Numbered from the stretch's first letter, positions 36,325 through 45,917 are shown. The stretch is DNA of 64,000 nt from Flavobacteriaceae bacterium (GCA_002746415.1 NVXD01000001.1:186001-250000); one strand, 5' to 3'. Notes: a model not told the origin generated them from the sequence alone. Program-made: numbers and translations.

Positions 36325-37136
36325 CAAAGAAACAATTACAGGAATCAGTAGATTTCCTTAAAAACAAAGGCTTTAACTACCCAGAAATCGGCATCGTTCT
36401 AGGAACTGGATTGGGTAAATTGGTAGATGAGATTGAAAATCCCATAACTGTACATTATCACAATATTCCCTCTTTTCCAATTGCTACTGTGGAATTCCAT
36501 TCTGGAAAATTAATTTTTGGAATGCTGCAAGGAAAAAAAGTAGTGGTGATGGAAGGTCGGTTTCATTTATATGAAGGGTATGATCTCATGGATGTTACTT
36601 ATCCTATTAGGGTAATGCATCAACTTGGCATACAAAAACTCTTTATATCTAATGCTGCAGGCGCAATCAATTTATCCTATAAAAAAGGGGATATCATGCT
36701 CATTGAAGACCATATCAATCTTCAAGGTGGGTCTCCTTTGGCATTTAAAAATGTTGCTGAGTTTGGTGATCGCTTTGTGGATATGAACGAGCCTTATGAT
36801 GCAGAAATGTGTGAGAAATTAAAGAAAATTGCAAAAAAAGAAAACATCTCCTTAAAAGCTGGTGTGTACGCCTCTGTTGTTGGTCCTCAATTAGAAACCA
36901 AGGCAGAATACCGTATGCTAAAAATAATGGGTGCTGATGCGGTAGGAATGAGTACTGTACCAGAAGTAATTGTTGCCAATCATTTACGACTACCCATTAT
37001 AGCCGTATCTGTTTTAACGGATGAATGCAATCCTGATGATTTACAGCCTGTTAATATTCAGGAAATTATAAGAATTGCTGCAAACACAGAACCAAAGATG
37101 ATTAAACTATTTAAAGAATTAATAAAAATTATATGA
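36321..37136 (+). CDS. purine-nucleoside phosphorylase
   Basis: A 271-residue trimeric-type PNP. Family signatures are GTGLGKLVDE, EGRFHLYEGY, SNAAGAINLSYKKGD, SVVGPQLETKAEYR and GMSTVPEVIVA. The enzyme splits purine nucleosides with phosphate. Placed between the TIGR04282 transferase and ArsM with four-base overlaps on both sides, it probably removes adenine from the arsenic-bearing deoxyadenosyl intermediate. General purine salvage is the alternative. Confidence 0.92.
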   Translation: MTKKQLQESVDFLKNKGFNYPEIGIVLGTGLGKLVDEIENPITVHYHNIPSFPIATVEFHSGKLIFGMLQGKKVVVMEGRFHLYEGYDLMDVTYPIRVMHQLGIQKLFISNAAGAINLSYKKGDIMLIEDHINLQGGSPLAFKNVAEFGDRFVDMNEPYDAEMCEKLKKIAKKENISLKAGVYASVVGPQLETKAEYRMLKIMGADAVGMSTVPEVIVANHLRLPIIAVSVLTDECNPDDLQPVNIQEIIRIAANTEPKMIKLFKELIKII

Positions 37137-38098
37137 GTTATTTAGATGCCACCGCAGATTTATACAAAGAAGCTGCCTTGACCCCTGATGTTGGGCTTTG
37201 CTGTACCACGAATCCTATTTGGCAGTTCCCAGGGCTTTCCATTCCATTGATAATGCAAGAAATGAATTATGGTTGTGGAAGTACCGTATCTGCACAAGAT
37301 TTGGTAAACAACCCTAAAGTATTATATGTTGGCGTTGGTGGTGGGATGGAGTTGCTACAATTTTCTTATTTCTCTAGACAAAAAGGAGGCGTTACTGGGG
37401 TGGATACTGTTGATGAAATGCTGGAAGCATCAAGGAAAAATTTTAAAGTTGCTGAAGAAGAAAATGATTGGTTTAAAAGCGACTTTGTAAACTTGGTAAA
37501 AGGAGATGCCTTAAACCTCCCTATTGAAGATGAAAGTATTGATGTGGCGGCACAAAATTGCCTTTTCAATATTTTTAAAATGGAAGACTTAAAAAAGGCC
37601 GTTGCAGAAATGTACCGAGTTCTTAAACCAAATGGACGATTGGTAATGAGTGATCCCACATGTGAACAACCTATGAATGATGCCCTTAGAAATGATGACA
37701 GGTTACGGGCATTATGCCTAAGTGGAAGTATTCCAATAAAAGACTATATAAAAGTGCTAACAGATGCTGGTTTTGGAACCATTGAAATAAGGGCCAGAAA
37801 ATCCTATAGAGTTTTGTCTCCCAACCACTACCCTACAAATGAGTTGGTATATATTGAATCTATTGAGATTGCAGCAATAAAAGATTCCATGCCTGAAGAT
37901 GGTCCATGTATTTTTACTGGAAAAACAGCCATTTATTATGGTGATGAAGAATTTATTGATGATAAAAAAGGTCATGTACTAGTGCAAAATCAACCTATAG
38001 CTGTTTGTGATAAAACTGCTGCTGCTATAGCAACTTTTAATGACCAAATACATATTAGTGAAAGCACTTGGCACTATAACGGTGGTGGTTGCTGTTAA
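37133..38098 (+). CDS. arsM: arsenite methyltransferase ArsM (arsenosugar type)
   Basis: A 321-residue SAM-dependent methyltransferase with the SAM loop VLYVGVGGGMELL, an N-terminal Cys pair (GLCCTTN, 22-24) and a C-terminal GGGCC that could also bind trivalent arsenic. MSDPTCEQPMND is another candidate thiol. The CC-N-terminus/GGGCC form is that of the Bacteroidota arsenosugar ArsM. It methylates arsenite, using thiols, to dimethylated arsenic. A strong terminator follows 28 bases after the stop. Confidence 0.92.
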   Translation: MSYLDATADLYKEAALTPDVGLCCTTNPIWQFPGLSIPLIMQEMNYGCGSTVSAQDLVNNPKVLYVGVGGGMELLQFSYFSRQKGGVTGVDTVDEMLEASRKNFKVAEEENDWFKSDFVNLVKGDALNLPIEDESIDVAAQNCLFNIFKMEDLKKAVAEMYRVLKPNGRLVMSDPTCEQPMNDALRNDDRLRALCLSGSIPIKDYIKVLTDAGFGTIEIRARKSYRVLSPNHYPTNELVYIESIEIAAIKDSMPEDGPCIFTGKTAIYYGDEEFIDDKKGHVLVQNQPIAVCDKTAAAIATFNDQIHISESTWHYNGGGCC

Positions 38099-38126
38099 GT
38101 TAGCACCAACATTTAAATATTGAATG

Positions 38127-38164
38127 GAGGAGACCTAAAATTAATAGGTTTCCTCTTTTTTTTT
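38127..38164 (+). terminator. terminator of the arsM operon
   Basis: An 11-bp stem (GAGGAGACCTA against TAGGTTTCCTC, one G-U pair) with a 7-base loop and a T tract of nine. It splits the arsenosugar genes into two transcription units. Confidence 0.88.
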
Positions 38165-38231
38165 AAATATATTCCTGTAAGGCTTCTGGTTCTTACACGT
38201 CGAATAAGTGAACACTTCTAAATCATAAAAT

Positions 38232-39344
38232 TTGAGTATTCTACTTATTCTATTATTTGTTACCACATGCTTTTTAGCGTATAGCAACGGGGCAAATGAT
38301 AACTTTAAAGGTGTTGCTACTCTTTTTGGAAGCAAGACAACCAATTATAAAAAAGCAATAACCTGGGCAACTATAACCACTTTTTCTGGCTCAGTTGCAG
38401 CAATTTTTCTAGCAGATGCTTTGGTGAAAAATTTTTCCGGAAAAGGATTAGTTCCTAATGAGCTTATCACCATGCCTATTTTTGCAATCTCAATTGCTTT
38501 GGGTGCAGCTATAACCGTATTTATTGCCACTAAAATAGGCCTGCCAATATCCACTACCCATAGTTTAGTAGGTGCTTTGTTTGGAGCCGGTGTAATGGCA
38601 GTTGGTCAAGATTTTAATTTTGCAAAACTAGGGAGTACTTTTTTAATGCCCTTAATTGTAAGCCCATTAATGGCTGCAGTGGCTAGTTATTTTGCGTATC
38701 TTCTTTTTAGGTTCATTAGAAAAAATTTAGGTGTCACAAAAAAAACAAGGATAGCAATTCTAGAAAAACAAACCCTAAAAGTTGTGGCTTTACAAATGGG
38801 TAACCCATTAGTATCTGGAGCTAGAAATCCCGTTCAACAGCAGGAAGTTACAGTATATACAGGGTCCTTTTTTGGAGTAAGCGCACAAAAAATATTAGAT
38901 AGCCTGCATTATTTAAGTGCAGGAGTGGTTAGCTTTGCAAGAGGTCTTAACGACACCCCAAAAATTGTGGGGTTGTTGATTATCTTAAATACCGTTGACA
39001 TAAAATGGAGCATGATTGGCATTGCTGTGATTATGGCCGCTGGAGGTCTTATAAATGCAAAAAAAGTAGGTGTTACAATGAGTAAAAAAATTACTCCTAT
39101 GAATCCAGGGCAAGGTTTTACTGCAAATTTAATTACAGGTTTATTGGTGACCACAGCAAGTTTTCATGGATTGCCTGTATCCACAACCCATGTTTCTGTA
39201 GGATCCATATTTGGAATTGGAACAGTAACCAAAAAATCCAACCGTAAAATGATTTCTAAAATTTTACTGTCATGGGTACTAACACTTCCGATAGCTGCAT
39301 TGGCTAGCGCAATTTTGTTTAAAGTGTTACAAGTCCTATTTTAA
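38232..39344 (+). CDS. PiT-family inorganic phosphate (arsenate?) transporter
   Basis: A 370-residue transporter with the duplicated PiT motifs: SNGANDNFKGV near residue 18 and ARGLNDTPKIV near 236, each starting a homologous half with about five helices. A TTG at 38232 has to be the start because an in-frame TAA lies two codons upstream and the first Met is deep inside. It opens the second arsenosugar unit. Arsenate enters cells through phosphate carriers, so uptake of arsenate or phosphate is plausible; the two cannot be told apart by sequence. Confidence 0.92.
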   Translation: MSILLILLFVTTCFLAYSNGANDNFKGVATLFGSKTTNYKKAITWATITTFSGSVAAIFLADALVKNFSGKGLVPNELITMPIFAISIALGAAITVFIATKIGLPISTTHSLVGALFGAGVMAVGQDFNFAKLGSTFLMPLIVSPLMAAVASYFAYLLFRFIRKNLGVTKKTRIAILEKQTLKVVALQMGNPLVSGARNPVQQQEVTVYTGSFFGVSAQKILDSLHYLSAGVVSFARGLNDTPKIVGLLIILNTVDIKWSMIGIAVIMAAGGLINAKKVGVTMSKKITPMNPGQGFTANLITGLLVTTASFHGLPVSTTHVSVGSIFGIGTVTKKSNRKMISKILLSWVLTLPIAALASAILFKVLQVLF

Positions 39345-39355
39345 ACAAATAAAAT

Positions 39356-40090
39356 ATGTACCTAAAAAATAGTCTTATTTTAGTTTTTAGCATCTTTATT
39401 TATTCTTTCGGAAACGAAAAAGAAGTGCTAAGTCAAAGTGAAACAATCAACCATAAACAATGGGATATTTTACTTAAAAAACATGTGGATAATGAGGGCA
39501 ATGTTGACTATAAAAACTTTAAAAAAGATAGCACTGCTTTAAACATTTATTTAGACCACCTGGCAGACAATAGTCCAACAGACGATTGGAGTAAAAATGA
39601 AACCGTAGCATATTACATCAATATTTATAATGCGGGCACAGTAAAACTCATTGTAGAAAATTACCCTGTAAAAAGCATAAAGGACATTAAGAATCCTTGG
39701 CTTAAAAAAAGAATCAGGATTGGGGACAGAGAATGGTCTTTAGGAGGGATTGAGTATAAGATACTTAGAAAAATAGCCGAACCCCGTATGCACTTTGCCA
39801 TCAATTGCGCCTCATATTCTTGCCCAAAACTACTCAATGAAGCCTATACTTCGGATAAATTAGAAAGTCAATTGCAAACAGTCACGATAGATTTCTTAAA
39901 TGACACCAAAAGAAACCGAATAGCGCAAAACAGGGTGCAATTGTCTAAAATTTTTAAATGGTACCATAAAGATTTTACCAAAAACAGTTCCTTAATTGCT
40001 TATATTAACACGCTTTCTGGCAATAACATATCCAATACTATTAAAATTGAGTATTTAGAATATGACTGGACTCTCAATGAAAAGAAATGA
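39356..40090 (+). CDS. DUF547 domain protein, signal peptide
   Basis: A 244-residue exported protein whose DUF547 core is shown by AYYINIYNAGTVKL, FAINCASYSCPKL (paired cysteines) and KIFKWYHKDF near the C-terminus. Its biochemical role is unknown. It sits 12 bases after the PiT gene and overlaps the TIGR04283 transferase by 14 or more bases, so it belongs to the arsenosugar unit. A second DUF547 protein lies at 45195-45917; the two share the same layout from the WxNxYN block to the closing YDWxLNE tail. Confidence 0.88.
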   Translation: MYLKNSLILVFSIFIYSFGNEKEVLSQSETINHKQWDILLKKHVDNEGNVDYKNFKKDSTALNIYLDHLADNSPTDDWSKNETVAYYINIYNAGTVKLIVENYPVKSIKDIKNPWLKKRIRIGDREWSLGGIEYKILRKIAEPRMHFAINCASYSCPKLLNEAYTSDKLESQLQTVTIDFLNDTKRNRIAQNRVQLSKIFKWYHKDFTKNSSLIAYINTLSGNNISNTIKIEYLEYDWTLNEKK

Positions 40091-40790
40091 ACAAACCATT
40101 AGTGTTATTATTCCTGTTCTTAATGAAGAGGCCACCATTGGCAGCTTGATTTCTCATCTCAGAACCCACAGTTTAAAGACAAATATTAGCGAAATTTTGG
40201 TCATTGATGGTGGCAGCTGTGATAATACTATTGCCATTGCTACTCAACAAAAAGTTACTGTTCTTAGTTCAAAAAAAGGTAGGCCCATACAAATGAATCT
40301 TGGTGCTAAACATGCCAAAGGCTCTATTTTATATTTTTTACATGCGGATACACTACCACCAAAAAGTTTTGATGAACATATTATAAAAGCTATAGAAAAG
40401 GGGCATGATTCTGGCTGTTTTAGAATGCGATTTGACACCAATAATGTACTTCTTAAATTCTTTGCATCACTTACAAAGATAAACCATAGGGTTTGTAGGG
40501 GAGGTGATCAATCTCTTTATGTAAAAAGTACTCTTTTTAAACAAATGAAAGGGTTTAATGAAGCGTATCTTATTTATGAAGACAGCGAGTTTATAAGAAG
40601 GTTGTACCAAATTACAAACTTTACAGTATTGCCGCAAAGAGTAGTAACTTCAGCTAGAAAATATCGCCGAAATGGAACCTTGAGATTACAGTATCATTTT
40701 GGTATGATTCATTTAAAAAATCTCCTTGGAGCTGGCCCAGAAGAGCTTTGCAATTACTACAAGAAACATATTTTGGAACAAACTCAATAG
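40077..40790 (+). CDS. TIGR04283-type arsenosugar glycosyltransferase
   Basis: A GT2 enzyme of 237 residues from the ATG at 40077 (an ATG at 40062 would add five). ISVIIPVLNEEATIG begins the nucleotide-binding fold, LHADTLPP is the DxD motif, and RGGDQSLYV plus EDSEFIRRL complete the acceptor-side signature of the family found with ArsM. Cytoplasmic or membrane-peripheral. It starts inside the DUF547 gene, ends the second arsenosugar unit and is convergent with the amidase gene six bases on. Confidence 0.9.
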   Translation: MKRNEQTISVIIPVLNEEATIGSLISHLRTHSLKTNISEILVIDGGSCDNTIAIATQQKVTVLSSKKGRPIQMNLGAKHAKGSILYFLHADTLPPKSFDEHIIKAIEKGHDSGCFRMRFDTNNVLLKFFASLTKINHRVCRGGDQSLYVKSTLFKQMKGFNEAYLIYEDSEFIRRLYQITNFTVLPQRVVTSARKYRRNGTLRLQYHFGMIHLKNLLGAGPEELCNYYKKHILEQTQ

Positions 40791-40795
40791 CGAGT

Positions 40796-41866
40796 TTATT
40801 GCTCACCTTCAAATTTAGTGTTGGTCAATAAGCCTGGATTGGGTTTAGAAGGTTCCATCTCTCTGTCATCCAGTATTCCTTGGGAAATCCATTTAGCCAT
40901 TGCTTGTCTATTGTCTGGGTTTAATATACGCCTCTGGTCTTTTTGATTTTTAATATTACCTATTTCTATATAGACCATTGCGGGTAAGGTGTTTTTAACC
41001 AAATACAAACTGCTCCTATCAGAAAAAGTACCTGTATACTCTCTATTAGGTTGATATTTTTTATACTTTCTTTTAAAAGTATGGTGTACACTTTCGGCCA
41101 ACCTTCTTCCATTCTTACTTTTTTCATGATAATAAAAGAAAACATCTATATTTTGCCCTTTACTACGACTATCTACATGGGTAACTATTAGTCTTTGGTA
41201 CTTTCCAACATTCTTTAAATACAACTTATTGACCGTTTCCACTCGCTGTTCTAATCTGGCCAATTGCCCTAACGGAATTTTTTTGTGTGGATAAACAACC
41301 TCATCCCTATCAATCTCTAAAGCTTCATAGTCTCTTATCCCATCATTTTCATCCCTTACAATGATATAGACCATTGCGCCATGAGAAAGTAGTTCTTTTG
41401 CCAATCTTAGGGTTACATCATATGCGTATTCATCTTCTGCTATAGTTTTTCCTTTCAAGGTTTCTATAGCTCCAGGGTCTGGTCCCCCATGCCCAGAAAC
41501 AAGATAGTACACTGTTCCATTCAGTCTTTTACTTTTTGGGATTACTAAGGCAAGTTCTTTTCCGAAAATGGGATACTCGGTGCCTTCATCTAAATCTATT
41601 TCTGTTCCCAATTCTTTAACTGAATCCGGAGCAAATGGCATAATATATGATTGTCCTTCTATAAGTTGACTTCCTTCTTTTAAATTCTCTCCATTTAAAG
41701 AGACAAACTCGGCATAATATTTAGTGGGATTTATTCCCTGATTTCTTAAAATAGAATAAATACCATCTCCTTTTTCAGCGACAATGCTAACCAGAGAATC
41801 TTGGGCGAATAACCCTAGTCCCATATTACTAAGTAAAAAAACTAAAACTAACCAACGGTATATCAC
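40796..41866 (-). CDS. N-acetylmuramoyl-L-alanine amidase (Amidase_3), exported
   Basis: A 356-residue protein with a signal peptide (ending near GLFAQ), an N-terminal region like a degenerate LysM/peptidoglycan-binding fold (VAEKGDGIYSILRNQG) and a C-terminal zinc amidase. Zinc ligands appear in SGHGGPDPGA (His126), the following acidic EDEYAYD, VTHVD and the catalytic Glu in YIEIGNI. It cuts the bond between MurNAc and L-Ala in peptidoglycan. It is the last gene of a five-gene minus-strand unit with Omp85 and GH113-like genes. Confidence 0.88.
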   Translation of the reverse strand: MIYRWLVLVFLLSNMGLGLFAQDSLVSIVAEKGDGIYSILRNQGINPTKYYAEFVSLNGENLKEGSQLIEGQSYIMPFAPDSVKELGTEIDLDEGTEYPIFGKELALVIPKSKRLNGTVYYLVSGHGGPDPGAIETLKGKTIAEDEYAYDVTLRLAKELLSHGAMVYIIVRDENDGIRDYEALEIDRDEVVYPHKKIPLGQLARLEQRVETVNKLYLKNVGKYQRLIVTHVDSRSKGQNIDVFFYYHEKSKNGRRLAESVHHTFKRKYKKYQPNREYTGTFSDRSSLYLVKNTLPAMVYIEIGNIKNQKDQRRILNPDNRQAMAKWISQGILDDREMEPSKPNPGLLTNTKFEGEQ

Positions 41867-41887
41867 AATGCATTTTTAGCTAAGCTA

Positions 41888-43159
41888 TTAAAAATACTGC
41901 CCTATTCCAAAAACAATTCCTTTCGAGGCATTTTTGGTAATCCCATAGCCATAATCTATTCTAAAAATAGCATTAAAAATACGTTTATGCATAAAACGTA
42001 AGCCAATTCCGGGGTAGACTCTCAAATTTTCTTGGTCCAGAAAATCCTCTAATGTACCCCCTGGATTACGCCATGTGCCTGCATCTACAAAAACGTTTCC
42101 CTGTAACACAAACCAATCTTTATCTACCAAACTATATCTGAACTCAGTATTTAAGACTATAGCTGCTGTTCCTCTATCAATCGTATTGCCAACTCCTCTA
42201 ATATTAATATTATTGTCCACCGTAAAAGGTGCAAATGGCGTTTTAACATTACTTGCCATACCCAAACGCAATCTACTGGCCCAATTACCCCTTTCCCCAT
42301 GTCGGGAGTAGTGCATAAAATCATTGAACCCTATGACAAAATCTGGCAAATTTTCATCCATACTATGTACATACTGAAGATTTAATCTACTCCTAAAACC
42401 AGATAGATATTGATAATGGTAATTAATTCTATCATAATCATAAATAAGCTTGTACAAATACTTATTCACTTTTAATTGTTGGGGTACTTCGGCACTTGTA
42501 ATACCAAACAAATAACTATAGTCTTCAGTAAAAAAATTCAAGCCAAAAGCTACTCCATTGGCCGTGTTAAATTCATGCAAAGCCAAAATCTCAAAAGACT
42601 CATTGTTATATTTATAATCAGCCGTGGCTGAATTAAAAAATACGGGTTCCTGCGTAGTGAGGTTGCTGTAATTTAGGGTCAAACCCCATTTGCGTCCAAA
42701 AAGATAAGGAATTCTAAGATTCACACCATAAGAACTGTAAATGTCCTTCTGATAAAAAACTCCAGAAATAATATTTCTACCCAAGACATTAAATTCTTGA
42801 AGCCCTATCCTATACGCAAAATCATCATTGGAAGAAGTAAAGAGATTAGCATAGGGAATAAGCGTAAAGTTTTCTTCTAAGGTATAAATAACCTTTACCC
42901 CCTTAAAATCTTTTTCTTCATAATAAACCTTAAAAGTAGCATTGGAAATTGATGGCAGTCTTTTTAAAAGCACGATATCTTCTTTCAGCAGCACAGAATC
43001 CAGTGCAAAACCCTCCTTAACCTGAATTATTTTTTTTACAAAAGAGCTCTTGGTTCTTTTGTTACCTTGTATCAGCACTTCTGCTACTACATTATCTTGA
43101 CCAAACATATTGAAAGACAATAGCAACAAAAATATGGTGATTCCTTTAACCATTTTCAA
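41888..43159 (-). CDS. small Omp85/BamA-family outer-membrane protein
   Basis: A 423-residue exported protein with a signal peptide, one POTRA-like domain (about 25-95; VAEVLIQGNKRTKSSFVKKI) and a 16-strand-type barrel. The Omp85 hallmark motif is IRGVGN near residue 315, a variant of VRGF. The length is about half of BamA, with a single POTRA domain, so it is a specialised Omp85 relative, not the essential assembly factor. It sits 21 bases upstream of the amidase gene and follows the GH113-like gene. Transport or insertion of a surface component is inferred. Confidence 0.8.
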   Translation of the reverse strand: MKMVKGITIFLLLLSFNMFGQDNVVAEVLIQGNKRTKSSFVKKIIQVKEGFALDSVLLKEDIVLLKRLPSISNATFKVYYEEKDFKGVKVIYTLEENFTLIPYANLFTSSNDDFAYRIGLQEFNVLGRNIISGVFYQKDIYSSYGVNLRIPYLFGRKWGLTLNYSNLTTQEPVFFNSATADYKYNNESFEILALHEFNTANGVAFGLNFFTEDYSYLFGITSAEVPQQLKVNKYLYKLIYDYDRINYHYQYLSGFRSRLNLQYVHSMDENLPDFVIGFNDFMHYSRHGERGNWASRLRLGMASNVKTPFAPFTVDNNINIRGVGNTIDRGTAAIVLNTEFRYSLVDKDWFVLQGNVFVDAGTWRNPGGTLEDFLDQENLRVYPGIGLRFMHKRIFNAIFRIDYGYGITKNASKGIVFGIGQYF

Positions 43160-43198
43160 TTTAATTAATGTTCAATTATCTATGGCCAAAAGGAGTCT

Positions 43199-44200
43199 TT
43201 AAAAAGTTTCATAATAAACTCTAAGAACTTCCTCTGCTGGTTTATTCTGTGGTGTAAACCTATTATCGTCTTCGCCACCAGACTTACCATAATCCATAAA
43301 CCATTTCCAAATAAATCCCCCAGCAAACCAATCTTCTTGCCAAAATTCCTTTAATATCGCCTCTGTAGCATTGGCTTGCCCTTCCAAACTTATTTTGGTT
43401 TGATTTCGGTCTGCCAACCATGGCTTTTCACCAGTATATTCCATGCTCCTATACCCATATTCTGTAAACAATATCTTTTTATTATACTGGTCTGACAATG
43501 TTTTTATTTTAGTCTTATGAGATTGCCATCCAGCTCTAAACTGATCCACGGTGGGTACTCTTTCTTTGGATAGAGGAAAATAAGCATCGATACCAATATA
43601 ATCCAATTCGTTCCAAAAAGGTGTCCTTCCATACTCATCCCAATTAGCCGCATATGTTAGTTTCCCCTTATAAATAGTTTTTATTTTTTTTATTAGAGCA
43701 ATCCAATACTCAGGCCTATTTTTAATAAATTGTTCCAATTCTGTACCAATACAGAATAAGGCAACATTTGCTTCTTCTGCCAAATGCGCATAATTTAGAA
43801 TAAAATCTTCATAGGATTTTTCCAAAACCTTCCAATTTTCTTCAGTTTCCATTTTTAAAGCTCCGGTAAAAACACCTCCCCTAAGCCATAATTGTGGCTT
43901 CAACATTATCTCTAATTCATTTTCATGCATCAGGGTAATATACTGTCCGGCTCCCGTTTTTGTTTCCCCAAACCACTGCCTATCAGTATCAAAAGCAATC
44001 GTTGGAGTATTCACATCTCTTATAAAACCAAATGGCATGATTGCCGCACATTCTGCATTTACCCTTAAAACTGTTTCAATATGCTCTTGAGTAGCTGGGT
44101 TTCTAGACCCCACAAAACTTACACCATTAAGCTTTGTTTCTACCTGACTGGAGCAGGAAAATTGTAAAAAACATAAAAAAACAAACCCTATTCTATACAT
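43199..44200 (-). CDS. GH113-like glycoside hydrolase, lipoprotein
   Basis: A 333-residue TIM-barrel enzyme with a lipobox (LQFSCSS, Cys16). CIGTELEQF (Glu154) after strand 4 and FTEYGYRS (Glu247) after strand 7 are the acid/base and nucleophile of clan GH-A as seen in GH113 beta-mannanases. NWDEYGR and DYIGIDAYFPL are further family-type segments. It would act at the outer or inner face of the outer membrane on a beta-linked, perhaps mannose-containing, glycan. Its neighbours on both sides are cell-envelope proteins. The exact substrate is not readable from sequence. Confidence 0.82.
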   Translation of the reverse strand: MYRIGFVFLCFLQFSCSSQVETKLNGVSFVGSRNPATQEHIETVLRVNAECAAIMPFGFIRDVNTPTIAFDTDRQWFGETKTGAGQYITLMHENELEIMLKPQLWLRGGVFTGALKMETEENWKVLEKSYEDFILNYAHLAEEANVALFCIGTELEQFIKNRPEYWIALIKKIKTIYKGKLTYAANWDEYGRTPFWNELDYIGIDAYFPLSKERVPTVDQFRAGWQSHKTKIKTLSDQYNKKILFTEYGYRSMEYTGEKPWLADRNQTKISLEGQANATEAILKEFWQEDWFAGGFIWKWFMDYGKSGGEDDNRFTPQNKPAEEVLRVYYETF

Positions 44201-44247
44201 AACTTAATCATTTAAGCATCTAAAATAGAGATTTTATGTTCTTGTGT

Positions 44248-45168
44248 TTAAAAAATTCCTCTTAACCCTATGTTAAAAGTTTCTCCAAGCCCAGTATTGG
44301 CGCCCCTTACAAAATTTGTATACAGTAGTTCTAAATTAAGTGCTCCACTCAGCTGATACTTTAATCCCCCTCCTAAGGCCGAAAAATCCTGGGAAAAATC
44401 ATTACCCAAATCCAAACGCTGGGAATGCTGCGCTAATGCTAACACAGTGAATTTGTTACTCGGAAAATAACTTAAAAATACCCCTGGAGAAAGACTTAAA
44501 CTGTTGTTAGCAAAACTTTCTTCCTTTTTTCCGAAATGGAGTTCAGAATTAAGCTCAGCAAACAATTGCCATTTATTCCCCGAAAAAGTATGATCATAAA
44601 AAAAACGGTTTTGCCATGTATATCCTTTTTGATCTAAAAACACCCCGTTCTCTGATTCATTATCTACCAAAGGAATAAAGAATGAACTTTGAATAGAGAA
44701 ATTATTGACTGAAGAGAAAGGAACAAACTTAACAGAAGGCGCTATTGAAGTTAATCCTGATCGAGCCGAATTATCTTCACCATCAAACTTAAAGACATCT
44801 AAGGCTTTTCTTCCTCCCACAGCATTAGATCTAAATTCCAAAATCGTCCCTAAATTCCACCTTTTATCACTACCCACACCAGTATACAATTCCAGAGTAG
44901 ATGTGAAAAAAGTTTGCCTTGGTTCTTTCCCTTCTGAAAAAGTACTTTCAGTTTGAGTATACAAATTATTGAACCATTTAACATCCCACTGCCCTTTACC
45001 CATAAGCTTGGATGGGGTATACTGTTGAATATTACTTTGTGTGCTTTTTTGCATTTTTTCGTCGTCCTTCATAGTAGACTCCTCAGCCATGTTTTTTTCT
45101 TGACCATACATACTATAAGCACCTACAAGAAATACAATTAACAATGCTTTTCTAATTATCTTTTTCAT
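44248..45168 (-). CDS. outer-membrane beta-barrel protein, unknown function
   Basis: A 306-residue protein with a signal peptide (ending at YSMYGQEK) and an extended Glu/Met/Ser/Lys-rich linker (about 24-60), then strand-rich barrel sequence ending in NIGLRGIF with an aromatic last residue, as barrels have. It starts 26 bases after DUF547 and precedes the GH113-like gene. No substrate motif is visible; it may be the porin or sensor part of the unit. Confidence 0.7.
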   Translation of the reverse strand: MKKIIRKALLIVFLVGAYSMYGQEKNMAEESTMKDDEKMQKSTQSNIQQYTPSKLMGKGQWDVKWFNNLYTQTESTFSEGKEPRQTFFTSTLELYTGVGSDKRWNLGTILEFRSNAVGGRKALDVFKFDGEDNSARSGLTSIAPSVKFVPFSSVNNFSIQSSFFIPLVDNESENGVFLDQKGYTWQNRFFYDHTFSGNKWQLFAELNSELHFGKKEESFANNSLSLSPGVFLSYFPSNKFTVLALAQHSQRLDLGNDFSQDFSALGGGLKYQLSGALNLELLYTNFVRGANTGLGETFNIGLRGIF

Positions 45169-45194
45169 TACTTAATTATTTATATTTTAGTAAA

Positions 45195-45917
45195 TTATTT
45201 TTCTTCGTTTAATCTCCAATCGTAAGAATAATACGATATTTTGGCGTTTTCTGGCAATTGTGTTTGCCTATATCGGTTTATAAAATCAACCAGACCCTGC
45301 TTCTTTTTTATAAAATCATTTTTATACCATTGAAATATCTGTGACACTTTTACCTTGTTCCCACTAACCCTAATAAATTCTGGATTGTTTAAAGCTATTT
45401 CTGTCTGCCGCTGTAATTGCATTTCCAGTTTTTGGGGCACATAGGCCTCATCAATTATAGGAGGACAGCCCAATCCAGCACATACAAGCACAAAATGAAA
45501 ACGGGCTTCATCAGGAAATTTTTTCCTCAAGATCTTGTTTTCAATATCATTTAAAGTGAAAGATAGAGCACCAACCTCATAGATCTTACTGTCAAAAAAA
45601 CCATTAACATCTAGCGGAGATTTTAAGGGGTAATTTTTTACCACTTGGTCAATAACCAAAATATTATACGCATTTATCCAAAAGGCCTGGTATTCTTCCT
45701 TAGGTTCTTTTTCTATTTTCGCGTTTTTAGTCAAAGCAACTAATTCTTCCAACAGTAAAGGATTTTCTGAAACAGTTTTATATGCTACTTTTCCATCTTT
45801 AACATAAGTGCTAAAAAAAGTATTGGCTTTTTTAAAAAACATATTCATTTCCTGCCCCTTTACATTGGAGAGGCAAAACACAAAAAAAGCTGTAAATAAT
45901 ATTCTTCTTCTTTTCAT
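45195..45917 (-). CDS. second DUF547 domain protein, signal peptide
   Basis: A 240-residue exported protein, paralogous to the one at 39356-40090: the core AFWINAYNILVIDQV, the paired-cysteine block FVLVCAGLGCPPI and the tail SYDWRLNEEK align with AYYINIYNAG, INCASYSCPK and EYDWTLNEKK. The DUF547 fold resembles transglutaminase/NlpC-like enzymes, but I cannot assign activity. It is the first gene of the minus-strand envelope unit, divergent from the FAD oxidoreductase gene with 154 bases of promoter space. Confidence 0.85.
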   Translation of the reverse strand: MKRRRILFTAFFVFCLSNVKGQEMNMFFKKANTFFSTYVKDGKVAYKTVSENPLLLEELVALTKNAKIEKEPKEEYQAFWINAYNILVIDQVVKNYPLKSPLDVNGFFDSKIYEVGALSFTLNDIENKILRKKFPDEARFHFVLVCAGLGCPPIIDEAYVPQKLEMQLQRQTEIALNNPEFIRVSGNKVKVSQIFQWYKNDFIKKKQGLVDFINRYRQTQLPENAKISYYSYDWRLNEEK

